In this document: positions 35,401-43,993 of the stretch, one piece after another
Layout of the letters: each line of letters begins with the position of its first letter
Numbering within the stretch: position 1 is the stretch's first letter
Origin: Acidobacteriota bacterium
GTDB lineage: Bacteria > Acidobacteriota > Vicinamibacteria > Vicinamibacterales > JAKQTR01
Length of the DNA stretch: 64,000 bases
Assembly: GCA_029562975.1 (NCBI GenBank)
Contig: JAKQTR010000050.1
Location: 124,001-188,000 of the forward strand
Reading direction: 5' to 3'
Position numbers and translations under genes: made by a program
The notes under the pieces: generated by a model
What the model was told of the DNA's origin: nothing
Databases searched by the model: none
Seen by the model: the letters and a program-made list of their open reading frames with translations, nothing else

Positions 35401-37101
35401 ATGACACGCACGACCCGGATCAGCCTTGCAGTAGCGGCCGTCCTGACTCTGGCTGCGGTCTCGACCTGGCGGGTCGCGGTCCGCTCACCCGAGCGGCACG
35501 GCCCGTCCGCCGGAGCTCCAGCGGCCAAGTACCACTGCCCTATGCACCCGACGGTCATCTCCGACCGGCCTGGCGACTGCCCGATCTGCGGCATGAAGCT
35601 GGTGCCGATCAAGACCGCTGAACAGCCGCCGACCGGAGCGGCAGGATCGGCGCACGCCGCGTCGGAGAGGTACATGTGCCCGATGCACCCGACGGTCATC
35701 TCCGACCGGCCGGGCGACTGCCCGATCTGCGGCATGAAGCTCGGGCTCGTGCCCGCGGCGCTGCTGAAGGGCGAGCTCAAGGCGCCGGGCGGGGCCGTCC
35801 CCACGTACTTCTGCCCCATGCACCCGACGGTGGTCTCCGACAAGCCGGGCGAGTGCCCGCTGTGCCAGATGGATCTCGAGCCGATCCCGCAGTCGCTGAA
35901 GACGGGATGGCCGGAGGCCGGCGGCGGGCGGCGCATCCTCTACTACCGTTCGCCGATGGATCCGGCAGTGCGCTCGGACAAGCCTGCCAAGGACAGCATG
36001 GGCATGGACTTCGTGCCCGTGTACGAAGACCAGGCCGACCCGGGCGCAGGCACCGTGCCCGGCCGCTCAGCCGTCGCGCTCTCGCCGGAGCGGCGCAGCC
36101 TCCTCGATGTTCGGAGCGACGAGGTTCGGGAGATTCGCATCGAACGGGCGATTCGGACGGTCGGCCGGGTGGGGGTCGACGAGCGCCGCCTGGCGCACGT
36201 GCACGCCAAGTTCGAGGGCTATGTCGAACGCCTCTACGCGGACTTCACCGGCAAGTACGTCCGGAAGGGCGAGCCGCTTCTTTCGATCTACAGCCCCGAA
36301 CTCATCGCCACGCAGCAGGAGTACCTCCTGGCCCTGCGCGCCGAGAAGGAGCTCGGAGCCAGCGGGATTCCGTCGGTCGCCACAGGCGGCGCGAACCTGG
36401 CAGAGGCCGCCAGGGAACGGCTCCGGCTGTGGGACATCAGCCCGGCCGACATCGCCGAGATCGAACGCACCGGAACGGTCCGGCGGGCATTCGACCTTCG
36501 TGCGGATGCCGGCGGCTTCGTGATGGCGAAGAACGTCGTGCAGGGCATGCGGGTCATGCCGGCAGACACGCTCTTCGAGATCGCGGACCTGTCGTCCGTG
36601 TGGGTGCTCGCCGATGTGTACGAGTCCGATCTCTCCGCCATCCGGCTGGAGATGCCGGCCACAATCACTTTCGCCTACGAGCCCGGCCGCGCATGGCGCG
36701 GTCGCGTATCCAACATCGCGCCGGCCGTGGACGGGGCCACGCGGACGGTCAAAGTGCGCATCGACGTTCCCAACCGGAGCGGGATCCTCAAGCCGGACAT
36801 GTTCGGCGACGTGCAGCTGCTGGCGGCGGAGGGACGCGGCCTCGTCGTGGCCGACAGCGCCGTCATCGATGCCGGCGACCGGAAGCTCGTCTTCCTCGAT
36901 CGTCCGGACGGCACCATCGAGCCCCGCGCGGTCGAGGTGGGCGCGAAGCTGGCGGACGGCTACCAGGTCCTGCGCGGCCTGGCGAGGGGCGACCGCGTGG
37001 TGACGTCGGCGAACTTCCTGCTCGACTCCGAGTCGAGCCTCAAGGCGGCCCTCGCGGCGATGGCCGCCCGGACTCAGCCGTCAGCCGACGGAACGCGCTG
37101 A
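35401..37101 (+). CDS. CusB-type RND adaptor with four N-terminal heavy-metal-binding repeats
   Basis: 566 residues. N-terminal anchor (about 5-22), then tandem heavy-metal-binding (HMBD) units. Units 1 and 2 have CPMHP plus CPICGM, unit 3 has CPMHP plus CPLCQM, and unit 4 is degenerate with SPMDP and SMGMDF, having lost its cysteines. From about residue 220 the HlyD/CusB core follows: lipoyl, helical hairpin (VRKGEPLLSIYSPELI), beta-barrel and membrane-proximal domain (FDLRADAGGFVMAKNVVQG, RSGILKPDMFGDVQL). In CusB the Met-rich N-terminus hands Cu/Ag to the pump; multiplied HMBD units here would raise capacity. Ten bases follow the channel gene and nine precede the pump. Confidence 0.95.
   Translation: MTRTTRISLAVAAVLTLAAVSTWRVAVRSPERHGPSAGAPAAKYHCPMHPTVISDRPGDCPICGMKLVPIKTAEQPPTGAAGSAHAASERYMCPMHPTVISDRPGDCPICGMKLGLVPAALLKGELKAPGGAVPTYFCPMHPTVVSDKPGECPLCQMDLEPIPQSLKTGWPEAGGGRRILYYRSPMDPAVRSDKPAKDSMGMDFVPVYEDQADPGAGTVPGRSAVALSPERRSLLDVRSDEVREIRIERAIRTVGRVGVDERRLAHVHAKFEGYVERLYADFTGKYVRKGEPLLSIYSPELIATQQEYLLALRAEKELGASGIPSVATGGANLAEAARERLRLWDISPADIAEIERTGTVRRAFDLRADAGGFVMAKNVVQGMRVMPADTLFEIADLSSVWVLADVYESDLSAIRLEMPATITFAYEPGRAWRGRVSNIAPAVDGATRTVKVRIDVPNRSGILKPDMFGDVQLLAAEGRGLVVADSAVIDAGDRKLVFLDRPDGTIEPRAVEVGAKLADGYQVLRGLARGDRVVTSANFLLDSESSLKAALAAMAARTQPSADGTR
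35536..35741 (+). repeat. recent internal duplication encoding HMBD units 1 and 2
   Basis: The 65-base blocks 35536-35600 and 35677-35741 differ at only two positions, with a 141-base period (47 codons). The spacer between them is not alike. The near identity shows a young duplication or gene conversion within the adaptor gene; unit 3 (from about 35812) is more diverged. Confidence 0.85.
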
Positions 37102-37110
37102 GGACCGGCC

Positions 37111-40100
37111 ATGATCAGAGCCATCATCCGTTTCAGCGCCCACAACCGCCTGCTGGTGCTGATGGCTGCGTCTGTCGCGGTGGCCTACGGCATCTACACC
37201 CTCCGTCACATCCCGGTCGACGCGATTCCGGACCTGTCCGACACGCAGGTCATCGTCTATTCGCGCTGGGACCGGAGCCCGGACATCATCGAGGACCAGG
37301 TCACCTATCCGATCGTGTCGGCGCTGCTCGGCACGCCGAAGGTGAAGAGCATTCGAGGCTTCTCGGACTTCGGGTTCAGCTACGCCTACGTGATCTTCGA
37401 GGACGGCACCGACATCTACTGGGCGCGCAGCCGCGTGCTCGAGTATCTGTCGAAGATCCAGCCCGTGCTGCCGGAGGGCGTGAAGACCGAGCTCGGGCCC
37501 GACGCGACGGGCGTGGGATGGGTCTTCCAGTACGCGCTCGTGGACGATTCGGGGACGCAGTCGCTGGCGGACCTCCGGGCGCTCCAGGACTGGAACCTGC
37601 GCTACCGGCTGCAGTCCGTGCCGGGCGTGGCCGAGGTCGCCTCGATCGGCGGCTTCGTGCAGCAGTACCAGGTCACCGTGGATCCTGCCCGGCTCAAGGC
37701 CTACGACCTCGGCATCATGGAGGTGGCCGAGGCCGTGCGCCGGAGCAACAGCGAGGTCGGGGGACGCCTCCTCGAGTTCGCGGGCCGGGAGTTCATGGTG
37801 CGGGGCCGGGGCTACGTGAAGGCGGCGGCGGACATCGAGAAGGTCGTGCTGAAGACCGACGCCCGCGGCACGCCGGTGCTCCTGCGCGACGTCGCGTCGG
37901 TGGCGGTCGGGCCCGAGATCCGCCGCGGGGTGGCCGATCTCGACGGCCAGGGCGACGCAGTGGGCGGCATCGTCGTCATGCGCCACGGCGAGAACGCCCG
38001 CGACGTCATCGATCGGGTCAAGGCCCGGCTGGGGGAGCTCGAGCCCTCGCTGCCGAAGGGCGTGCGCTTCGTCACCACGTACGACCGATCGGATCTCATC
38101 ACGCGGGCCATCGACGTGCTCCGCCACGAGCTCCTGGTCGAGATCGCCATCGTCTGCCTCGTGATCCTGGTCTTCCTGTGGCACATCCCGTCGGCGATCG
38201 TGCCGATCATCACGATTCCGGTGTCCGTCCTGCTCGCGTTCATCCCGATGCGGCTGATGGGGATTTCCTCCAACATCATGTCGCTCGCGGGCATCGCGAT
38301 CTCGATCGGCGTGCTCGTCGACGGCGCCATCGTCGAGGTCGAGAACGCCTACAAGCGGCTCGAGCAGTGGGAGCACGGCGGGCGCCGGGGGGACTATCAC
38401 GCCGTCAGGCTGGAGGCGCTGCTGGAAGTCGGCCCGTCGGTGTTCTTCTCGCTGCTCGTCATCGCGGTCGCGTTCCTGCCGATCTTCACGCTGGTCGACC
38501 AGGAGGGGCGGCTGTTCACGCCGTTGGCGTGGACGAAGAACCTCGCGATGTTCATCGCGGCGATGCTCGCCCTCACGCTCGACCCGGCGCTTCGCATGCT
38601 CTTCACGCGCATGGACTTTCCGACATGGCGTCCCCGCGCGCTGTCCTGGCTCGTCGGGCAGGTGACGGTCGGGCGGTACTACCGCGAGGAGCGGCACCCG
38701 GTCAGCCGCGTGCTCTTCGCGGCCTATGAGCCCGCCGCCCGGGCGGTGCTCCGGTTCCCGAAGCTGACCATCGCCGCCGCGGCGCTCATCGTCGCCTCGA
38801 CGGTGCCGGTGTACCAGAGACTCGGCCACGAGTTCATGCCTCCGCTCAACGAGGGCACGATCCTGTACATGCCGACGACGCTGCCGGGCATCTCGGTGGC
38901 CGAGGCGACGCGGCTGCTCCGGACGCAGGACCGCATCCTCAGGTCGTTTCCGGAGGTCGTCACCGTGTTCGGCAAGGCCGGACGCGCTGAGTCGTCGACC
39001 GATCCGGCGCCGTTCTCGATGATGGAAACGACCGTCATCCTCAGGCCTCCGTCCGAGTGGAGGCGAAAGGCGCGGTGGTACTCCTCGTACGCCCCGGAGT
39101 GGCTGCAGGCGTCGGTGCTGCGCCGCATCTGGTCCGATCGGCTGTCCTGGGACGAGCTGACGGCGGAGATGGACGCCGCGCTCCAGATCCCCGGCGTCAC
39201 CAATGCCTGGACCATGCCCATCAAGGCGCGCATCGACATGCTGACGACGGGCGTCCGGACGCCAGTGGGGATCAAGATCTTCGGCCCCGATCTCCGGCAG
39301 ATCGAGTCCATCGGCACCCGCCTCGAGGAGATCGTGCGCGGCGTCCCCGGCACGCGAAGCGTCTTCGCCGAGCGCGCCGCCGGCGGGTACTTCGCCGACA
39401 TCGACGTGGATCGCGAGGCGCTCGCCCGCGTCGGCCTGTCCGTCGGCGACGTGCAGGACGTCATCGTGTCCGCCATCGGCGGCGAGAACGTGACGACGAC
39501 CGTCGAGGGGCGTGCGCGCTTTCCCGTCAACGTCAGGTACCCGCGCGGGCTCCGGGAGGATCTGGACGGGCTCGGCCGCGTGCTCGTCATGACGCCGTCG
39601 GGCGCGCAGGTCCCGCTCCGGCAGCTCGCGACGATTCGCACCTCCGCCGGGCCCTCGATGATCCGGAACGAGAACGGCCTGGTGGCCGGCTACGTGTACG
39701 TGGACATCTCGACGAGTGACGTCGGCGGGTACGTCGAGCACGCGCGCGCCGCGGTCGAGGCGCAGATGCCGACCCTGCCTGGCGGGTACTCCCTCGAGTG
39801 GAGCGGCCAGTACGAGAACATGCTGCGCGTGCGGGAGCGGCTGAAGGCCGTGGTGCCCATCACGATCTTCCTGATCTTCTTCCTGCTCTACCTGAACACG
39901 AAGTCCGCCTTCAAGGCGGCCGTCGTCATGCTGGCCGTGCCGTTCTCGGTCGTGGGCGCGGTGTGGCTGATGTACGCCCTCGGCTACAACGTGTCGATCG
40001 CGGCCTGGGTCGGCATGATCGCCCTGATGGGCCTCGATGCCGAAACAGGCGTGTTCATGCTGCTCTTCCTCGACCTCTCCTACGACGAGGCGCGCCGCGA

Positions 40101-40374
40101 GGGGCGGCTGCGCACGCTCGCCGAGCTGAAGGAGGCGATCATCCACGGCGCCGTGAAGCGCGTCCGGCCGAAGATGATGACCGTCACGGCCGCCATGACG
40201 GGCCTCATGCCCATCATGTGGTCGACGGGCGCCGGCGCGGACGTCATGAAGCGCGTCGCCGCGCCCATGGTGGGCGGCCTGGCGACGTCGTTCCTGATGG
40301 AGCTGCTCGTCTACCCGACGATCTACCTGCTCTGGAAGCGGCGAGAGCTCCGCCGCGAGGGAGGACCGATCTGA
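37111..40374 (+). CDS. cusA: CusA-type copper/silver (heavy-metal) efflux RND pump
   Basis: Full-length 1087-residue trimeric inner-membrane pump. TM1 at about 13-32, periplasmic porter half, TM2-6 at about 345-480, second periplasmic half, then TM8-12 to about 1080. The TM4 proton-relay motif ISIGVLVDGAIVEVEN is intact (Asp404 and the following Glu), unlike the first pump of the window. Methionines that form the CusA metal path have likely counterparts in FSMMETT and TMPIKARIDML. The pump follows an HMBD-bearing adaptor and precedes a cupredoxin, so Cu(I)/Ag(I) is the best guess. It is the last gene of the four-gene operon and ends 23 bases from the convergent cupredoxin gene. Confidence 0.94.
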   Translation: MIRAIIRFSAHNRLLVLMAASVAVAYGIYTLRHIPVDAIPDLSDTQVIVYSRWDRSPDIIEDQVTYPIVSALLGTPKVKSIRGFSDFGFSYAYVIFEDGTDIYWARSRVLEYLSKIQPVLPEGVKTELGPDATGVGWVFQYALVDDSGTQSLADLRALQDWNLRYRLQSVPGVAEVASIGGFVQQYQVTVDPARLKAYDLGIMEVAEAVRRSNSEVGGRLLEFAGREFMVRGRGYVKAAADIEKVVLKTDARGTPVLLRDVASVAVGPEIRRGVADLDGQGDAVGGIVVMRHGENARDVIDRVKARLGELEPSLPKGVRFVTTYDRSDLITRAIDVLRHELLVEIAIVCLVILVFLWHIPSAIVPIITIPVSVLLAFIPMRLMGISSNIMSLAGIAISIGVLVDGAIVEVENAYKRLEQWEHGGRRGDYHAVRLEALLEVGPSVFFSLLVIAVAFLPIFTLVDQEGRLFTPLAWTKNLAMFIAAMLALTLDPALRMLFTRMDFPTWRPRALSWLVGQVTVGRYYREERHPVSRVLFAAYEPAARAVLRFPKLTIAAAALIVASTVPVYQRLGHEFMPPLNEGTILYMPTTLPGISVAEATRLLRTQDRILRSFPEVVTVFGKAGRAESSTDPAPFSMMETTVILRPPSEWRRKARWYSSYAPEWLQASVLRRIWSDRLSWDELTAEMDAALQIPGVTNAWTMPIKARIDMLTTGVRTPVGIKIFGPDLRQIESIGTRLEEIVRGVPGTRSVFAERAAGGYFADIDVDREALARVGLSVGDVQDVIVSAIGGENVTTTVEGRARFPVNVRYPRGLREDLDGLGRVLVMTPSGAQVPLRQLATIRTSAGPSMIRNENGLVAGYVYVDISTSDVGGYVEHARAAVEAQMPTLPGGYSLEWSGQYENMLRVRERLKAVVPITIFLIFFLLYLNTKSAFKAAVVMLAVPFSVVGAVWLMYALGYNVSIAAWVGMIALMGLDAETGVFMLLFLDLSYDEARREGRLRTLAELKEAIIHGAVKRVRPKMMTVTAAMTGLMPIMWSTGAGADVMKRVAAPMVGGLATSFLMELLVYPTIYLLWKRRELRREGGPI

Positions 40375-40397
40375 CGGTGACGGCGCCCGGGTCCGTC

Positions 40398-40778
40398 CTA
40401 CTTGGAGGCGGGGTCCGCGACGGTGAACTGGCCCTTGCCCATGTTCATGCCGCACACGATCTGGATCGGCCCCGACTTGGTCGGCGTGAACGCGATGGTC
40501 GTCGCCCCGGCCTTCACCGTCTGCTTCACGCCGAAGGCGTCGATGACGATGGTGCGCATGCAGCCCTTCACCGTGTCGAGGTCCACCTCCATCTTCACCG
40601 GCACGCCTTTCGTGACGGTGGACGGCGTCACGACGTAGCCCTTGTCGTCGAACGAGAGCCTGACCACCTGCACGCTCTTCCCCTGGTCCCTGCCCGCCTG
40701 CGCCAAGACCGCGCCAGGCTCCGCCAGCAGCACGGCCGCCATCAGTGCCGCAGCAGCCGCGATTGCGCTCCTCACCAT
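40398..40778 (-). CDS. exported cupredoxin-like copper-binding protein
   Basis: 126 residues with a signal peptide (to about residue 26). A small beta-barrel of the cupredoxin type follows: YVVTPSTVTKGVPVKMEVD, VKGCMRTIVI with Cys, and the C-terminal VCGMNMGKGQF, which supplies Cys and Met ligands. This matches the cupredoxin_1 domain often encoded beside copper efflux genes. It probably binds Cu in the periplasm and hands it to the adjacent CusBA pump. TACAAT on the minus strand (40873-40868) is a possible -10 with a 90-base leader. Convergent with cusA. Confidence 0.85.
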   Translation of the reverse strand: MVRSAIAAAAALMAAVLLAEPGAVLAQAGRDQGKSVQVVRLSFDDKGYVVTPSTVTKGVPVKMEVDLDTVKGCMRTIVIDAFGVKQTVKAGATTIAFTPTKSGPIQIVCGMNMGKGQFTVADPASK

Positions 40779-40879
40779 GCATTGCCTCCCGGGTCAGCGG
40801 ACCGCTCCGCACGCCGACGACGCCGTCGGCCGCGCACGCCTGTCGCGCAAAGTGGCCCCTCCAACGGATTGTAGCCGAC

Positions 40880-40936
40880 ATGAAGGCCTGCGCCGCCTGG
40901 CGGCTGTTCGCGCGCCTGGCGGAATGGGACGGGTGA
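40880..40936 (+). pseudogene. remnant of the 3' end of a lipoprotein-gene paralogue (right direct repeat)
   Basis: Reads M-KACAAWRLFARLAEWDG-stop, against MKAYAAWWLFARLAGWEG in the complete lipoprotein at 32501-33433. Nothing upstream on this strand continues the frame as that protein; the sequence before it is the leader of the cupredoxin gene. It is therefore a cut-off 3' end. With its left partner it brackets the metal block, as insertion into, or recombination between, gene 3' ends would leave. Confidence 0.75.
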
Positions 40937-40940
40937 GGAA

Positions 40941-43640
40941 TCAGCGCCCGAACCAGTAACTCATCTTCACCATGAACACGTTGTCAGGCGGCGCCTCCAT
41001 CAGGCGCGACAAGCTGCGGCCGAACCGGAACGGACCGTCGGTCTCCTGGTTCTCGCGCTGCTGGGTCCAGACGGCGTAGAGGGTGGATCCGGGCTTGAAC
41101 TCCCAGCGGAACACGGCATTGACGCGCAGCGACTTGTAGTTGAAGTCCGGATCGGGAAACGAAAACGGGGCGCCGCAGCCGCCGGGGGCGACGCTGTACC
41201 GGCGGCTGGCGGCGTCGTAGGAGATCGCGCCCGCGTCCGCGCCGTACTCCAGGAACTCGCGGGTGCGGGGCCGAATCGCCTCCTTGAACCCGGTGTAGCG
41301 CCCGACCGACAGGAGCGGCTGCAGGTACACCTGGAGCGACATCCGGGGGTTCATGATGTAGTTGATCCGCGTCTCCATACCCAGCTCGGTCTGGTCGAGG
41401 GCCCCGAAGACGTAGCGCGTGCCGAACATGGCGGCAGCCGCCGGGTCGGCCACGGCCCGCACGTACTGAACGGCGTTCAACTGGCGCGCGAGCGTCGGGC
41501 CGGCTTCGAGGCTGAGCGTGGGCAGCGGCTTCACCTTCAGCGACGCGCCGCCTTCGCCCGACCAGCTCCCGTCACGGGCGGACTCGTAGGATCCTTCCAC
41601 CCCCCAGACCACCGGCTTGCGTTCGTCGCCCTCGATTTCGCCGCTCAACCGCACGAAGGCGGTCGATCTCATCATCGGTCCGCCACGCGTCATCCGGTCC
41701 GTGTAGGCTGGCGGACCGCCGATGGCCGTCAGGTGGCACGACCAGTAGTTCCGGAGCGTCCCGAAGAGCGACGCGTAGTATCCGCCGCTCATCGGCACCC
41801 GATCGAAGTTCCACGTCTTCCATGTCGCCACGGCGAGCCTGCGGAACCGGCTGTACCGATCCGGCGTCGGCTTCTGCCAGGCCAGGGCCGCGTGCATGCC
41901 CACGCGATCAACGGTCGTCGAGTAGCCCGCGTCGTTGGCTTCGAACCCCGGACTGACGGCCCAGAACGAGGCGTTCGGCCTGAGGTTGCCGCTGTTCCTG
42001 TTGAAGTCCGACTGCAGGCTCCAGCCGGACAGCGACGTCGCCGCTGGATCCAGCGCGACGTGGGTCGCGTCGGGGCGCTGGTAGTAGCGCGACGAGGACC
42101 GCTGCAGCCGGGAGATCGCCGGGGTCGAGCCGGCGACGCGGCTCCCGGAGAAGCTGCCCGCCACCACGTAGTCCCGCTTGTCCGAGAAGAACCAGTGGCC
42201 GTCCGCCCCGATCACGTAGGCGCTGTCCACGAGCCGGGCCGAGAGCGAATCGGTCCTCAGGCTCCGGTTGACGGCGGTGCCGAGGAACCCGAACCCTGCC
42301 CGCTGGCCGACGTTCCGATACGCGCGCGCGGCAAAGTAGTTGGTCAGGGGCTCGACGTCCACCCGGTCGCGGACGCTCCCGGTCGCTGTCCGGGCGGATT
42401 CCCGCGCCGTCACCGCGTCGATGACGTTCACGGTCCACCCGCGGCTCGTCTTGCCGGTGAGCTTCGCCGCGCCCAGAATCGTCGTCGCCGACGGCGAGTC
42501 CGTGAAGTCGGCGCCCGCGGAGCCTTGCGGCGACCGGCCCACCCGGCGCGAGTAGAACAGCGTGGGGTTCGATCGATTGAAGCCCATGAGGCTGCTCGCG
42601 CCGTTGCGGCCGAAGCGGCTGAAAGCCTGGGACCCCTCGATGAAGAACGGGCGCTTCTCCTGGAAGTACGTCTCGAACACGGACAAATTGACGACCGCAG
42701 GATCCACCTCGACCTGGCCGAAATCCGGGTTGACCGTGGCGTCGACGGTCATGTTGCTCGCGATGCCCCACTTGAGGTCGAGGCCAGCCGCCGCCGACCG
42801 GTTCTTCCCGTGGTTGAGCGAATTGCCGGGCTCGGCGGCGCCGCTGAACGCCGCGCGTGCGGTGGTGTAGGGGAGCAGCTCGACGTGCCGCCTCGGCTGA
42901 ATGCCGTCGAGGCCGTCGAGATCGCCGGCCCGCGACACGAGGCCGCTCTCCGTCTTCGGGATTGGCGCCCACCAGGACTCTTCGTTCCTGCGCTGCAGGA
43001 CCCGGACGAGGTGCAAACCCCAGACCTGTCGCTCCGCCGCCGAGAAACGCAGCTGGGAGAACGGAATGCGCATCTCCACCATCCAGCCCTTGTCGTCGAT
43101 CGACACGGCGGCGTCCCAGACGCCATCCCACGTCTCGTCGAAGCTCGAGTCGTTGTCGAGGACGCCGTCGCCGATCGAGCCCGCAGCCGTCACCCAGAAG
43201 AGGGAGCCCGTCAGGCGGTCGTGCATGCCGTCGAAGGCCACGAGGAACCGATCGGCGATGCCGTCGGTATCGCCGTCCCGGCGCGTCAGGCGCCTGGCGA
43301 TCTTCGACGGCTCAGAGTCGAACAGCCGGGCGCCAACGTAGAGGGCCTTGTCGTCGTAGACGAAGCGAACATCGGTGGACTCGGTCGCCGGCTTCCCCTC
43401 ATCCGGGTTCCGCTGCACGAAGTCCCTGGCGGCCGGCGCCCGTTGCCAGTCCGCCTCGTCGAGGCGCCCGTCGACGGCGATCGGACCGGTCGCACGGAGG
43501 GCGGAGACGCGGGGCGCGTGCGGGCCGCCTGCCACCCGCGCCACTTCCGCCGCGGCGGGCGTCCGGGCCGGCCCGTCGGCCGCGCAGAAGAGCAGGGCCA
43601 TGGCCGCGAGTGGCGGGACGGCCGGCAGTCGCTGGCCCAT
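40941..43640 (-). CDS. DUF5916 outer-membrane protein with N-terminal CBM9-like domain
   Basis: 899 residues with a signal peptide (hydrophobic 8-30). Residues about 50-235 are a carbohydrate-binding family 9/DOMON-like beta-sandwich: IAVDGRLDEADWQRAP, VRFVYDDKALYVGARL, and WMVEMRIPFSQLRF. The rest is DUF5916: KWGIASNMTVDATVNPDFGQVEVDP, EKRPFFIEGSQAF and many amphipathic beta-strands, ending YWFGR with a C-terminal aromatic-then-charged end typical of outer-membrane barrels. Ligand unknown. The start is set by GAGAGGAG seven bases upstream. Transcribed away from the Gfo/Idh/MocA gene across a 353-base gap. Confidence 0.9.
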   Translation of the reverse strand: MGQRLPAVPPLAAMALLFCAADGPARTPAAAEVARVAGGPHAPRVSALRATGPIAVDGRLDEADWQRAPAARDFVQRNPDEGKPATESTDVRFVYDDKALYVGARLFDSEPSKIARRLTRRDGDTDGIADRFLVAFDGMHDRLTGSLFWVTAAGSIGDGVLDNDSSFDETWDGVWDAAVSIDDKGWMVEMRIPFSQLRFSAAERQVWGLHLVRVLQRRNEESWWAPIPKTESGLVSRAGDLDGLDGIQPRRHVELLPYTTARAAFSGAAEPGNSLNHGKNRSAAAGLDLKWGIASNMTVDATVNPDFGQVEVDPAVVNLSVFETYFQEKRPFFIEGSQAFSRFGRNGASSLMGFNRSNPTLFYSRRVGRSPQGSAGADFTDSPSATTILGAAKLTGKTSRGWTVNVIDAVTARESARTATGSVRDRVDVEPLTNYFAARAYRNVGQRAGFGFLGTAVNRSLRTDSLSARLVDSAYVIGADGHWFFSDKRDYVVAGSFSGSRVAGSTPAISRLQRSSSRYYQRPDATHVALDPAATSLSGWSLQSDFNRNSGNLRPNASFWAVSPGFEANDAGYSTTVDRVGMHAALAWQKPTPDRYSRFRRLAVATWKTWNFDRVPMSGGYYASLFGTLRNYWSCHLTAIGGPPAYTDRMTRGGPMMRSTAFVRLSGEIEGDERKPVVWGVEGSYESARDGSWSGEGGASLKVKPLPTLSLEAGPTLARQLNAVQYVRAVADPAAAAMFGTRYVFGALDQTELGMETRINYIMNPRMSLQVYLQPLLSVGRYTGFKEAIRPRTREFLEYGADAGAISYDAASRRYSVAPGGCGAPFSFPDPDFNYKSLRVNAVFRWEFKPGSTLYAVWTQQRENQETDGPFRFGRSLSRLMEAPPDNVFMVKMSYWFGR

Positions 43641-43993
43641 GCGTCTCCTCTCGATGGCGCCGCGCGGCGCTCTGATACACTGAGACGGCGCGGCCGCCCT
43701 TCCGGTTCGGCCGGCCTGAGCTCGCCGGTGAGAAGATCCGGACGGTGCCGGTTCCCGACGTGCGGGCGCGGGGCGCGGAAGCGCGCCGGCCGGACGGCGA
43801 TGCCGGCGCCCGCGAGCCGGCGCGGCGCTTGCCGCCGGGGAACGGGGATCCCGGGCCCGAACCCGGGTGGCGCGTGGTAGACTGCCTTTCGGCAGAGGGG
43901 CTCTCGGCCGTTCCTCGTCCCGGCGGCCCGGGACCCGGCCCCGTTTCCCGCCCCCGTCAGTCCCGCGTATCGATGTCATTTGGAGGGTTCAGC
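43641..43993. other. divergent intergenic region between DUF5916 and oxidoreductase genes
   Basis: 353 GC-rich bases without a supported gene. An extended -10 (TGG-TAGACT, 43875-43883) points to the oxidoreductase gene, leaving a leader of about 105 bases that ends in TGGAGGG (43981-43987). No consensus -35 was seen; several short GC palindromes are present. Confidence 0.5.

Noticed and set aside
37081-40881. 1266-codon open frame on the minus strand opposite cusA
   Set aside because: Composition of Arg/His/Asp/Gly without domain motifs; a mirror of a high-GC gene. The plus-strand CusA is unmistakable.
40880-40936. Short independent gene ending MKACAAWRLFARLAEWDG
   Set aside because: Upstream sequence in this frame is the reverse of the cupredoxin leader and signal region; only the last 18 codons match the lipoprotein family, so it is a remnant.
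43641-43993. Extra N-terminal domain for the Tat oxidoreductase from upstream in-frame codons
   Set aside because: Low-complexity Pro/Arg/Gly translation, while the Tat signal needs to be at the N-terminus and a good ribosome site precedes 43994.
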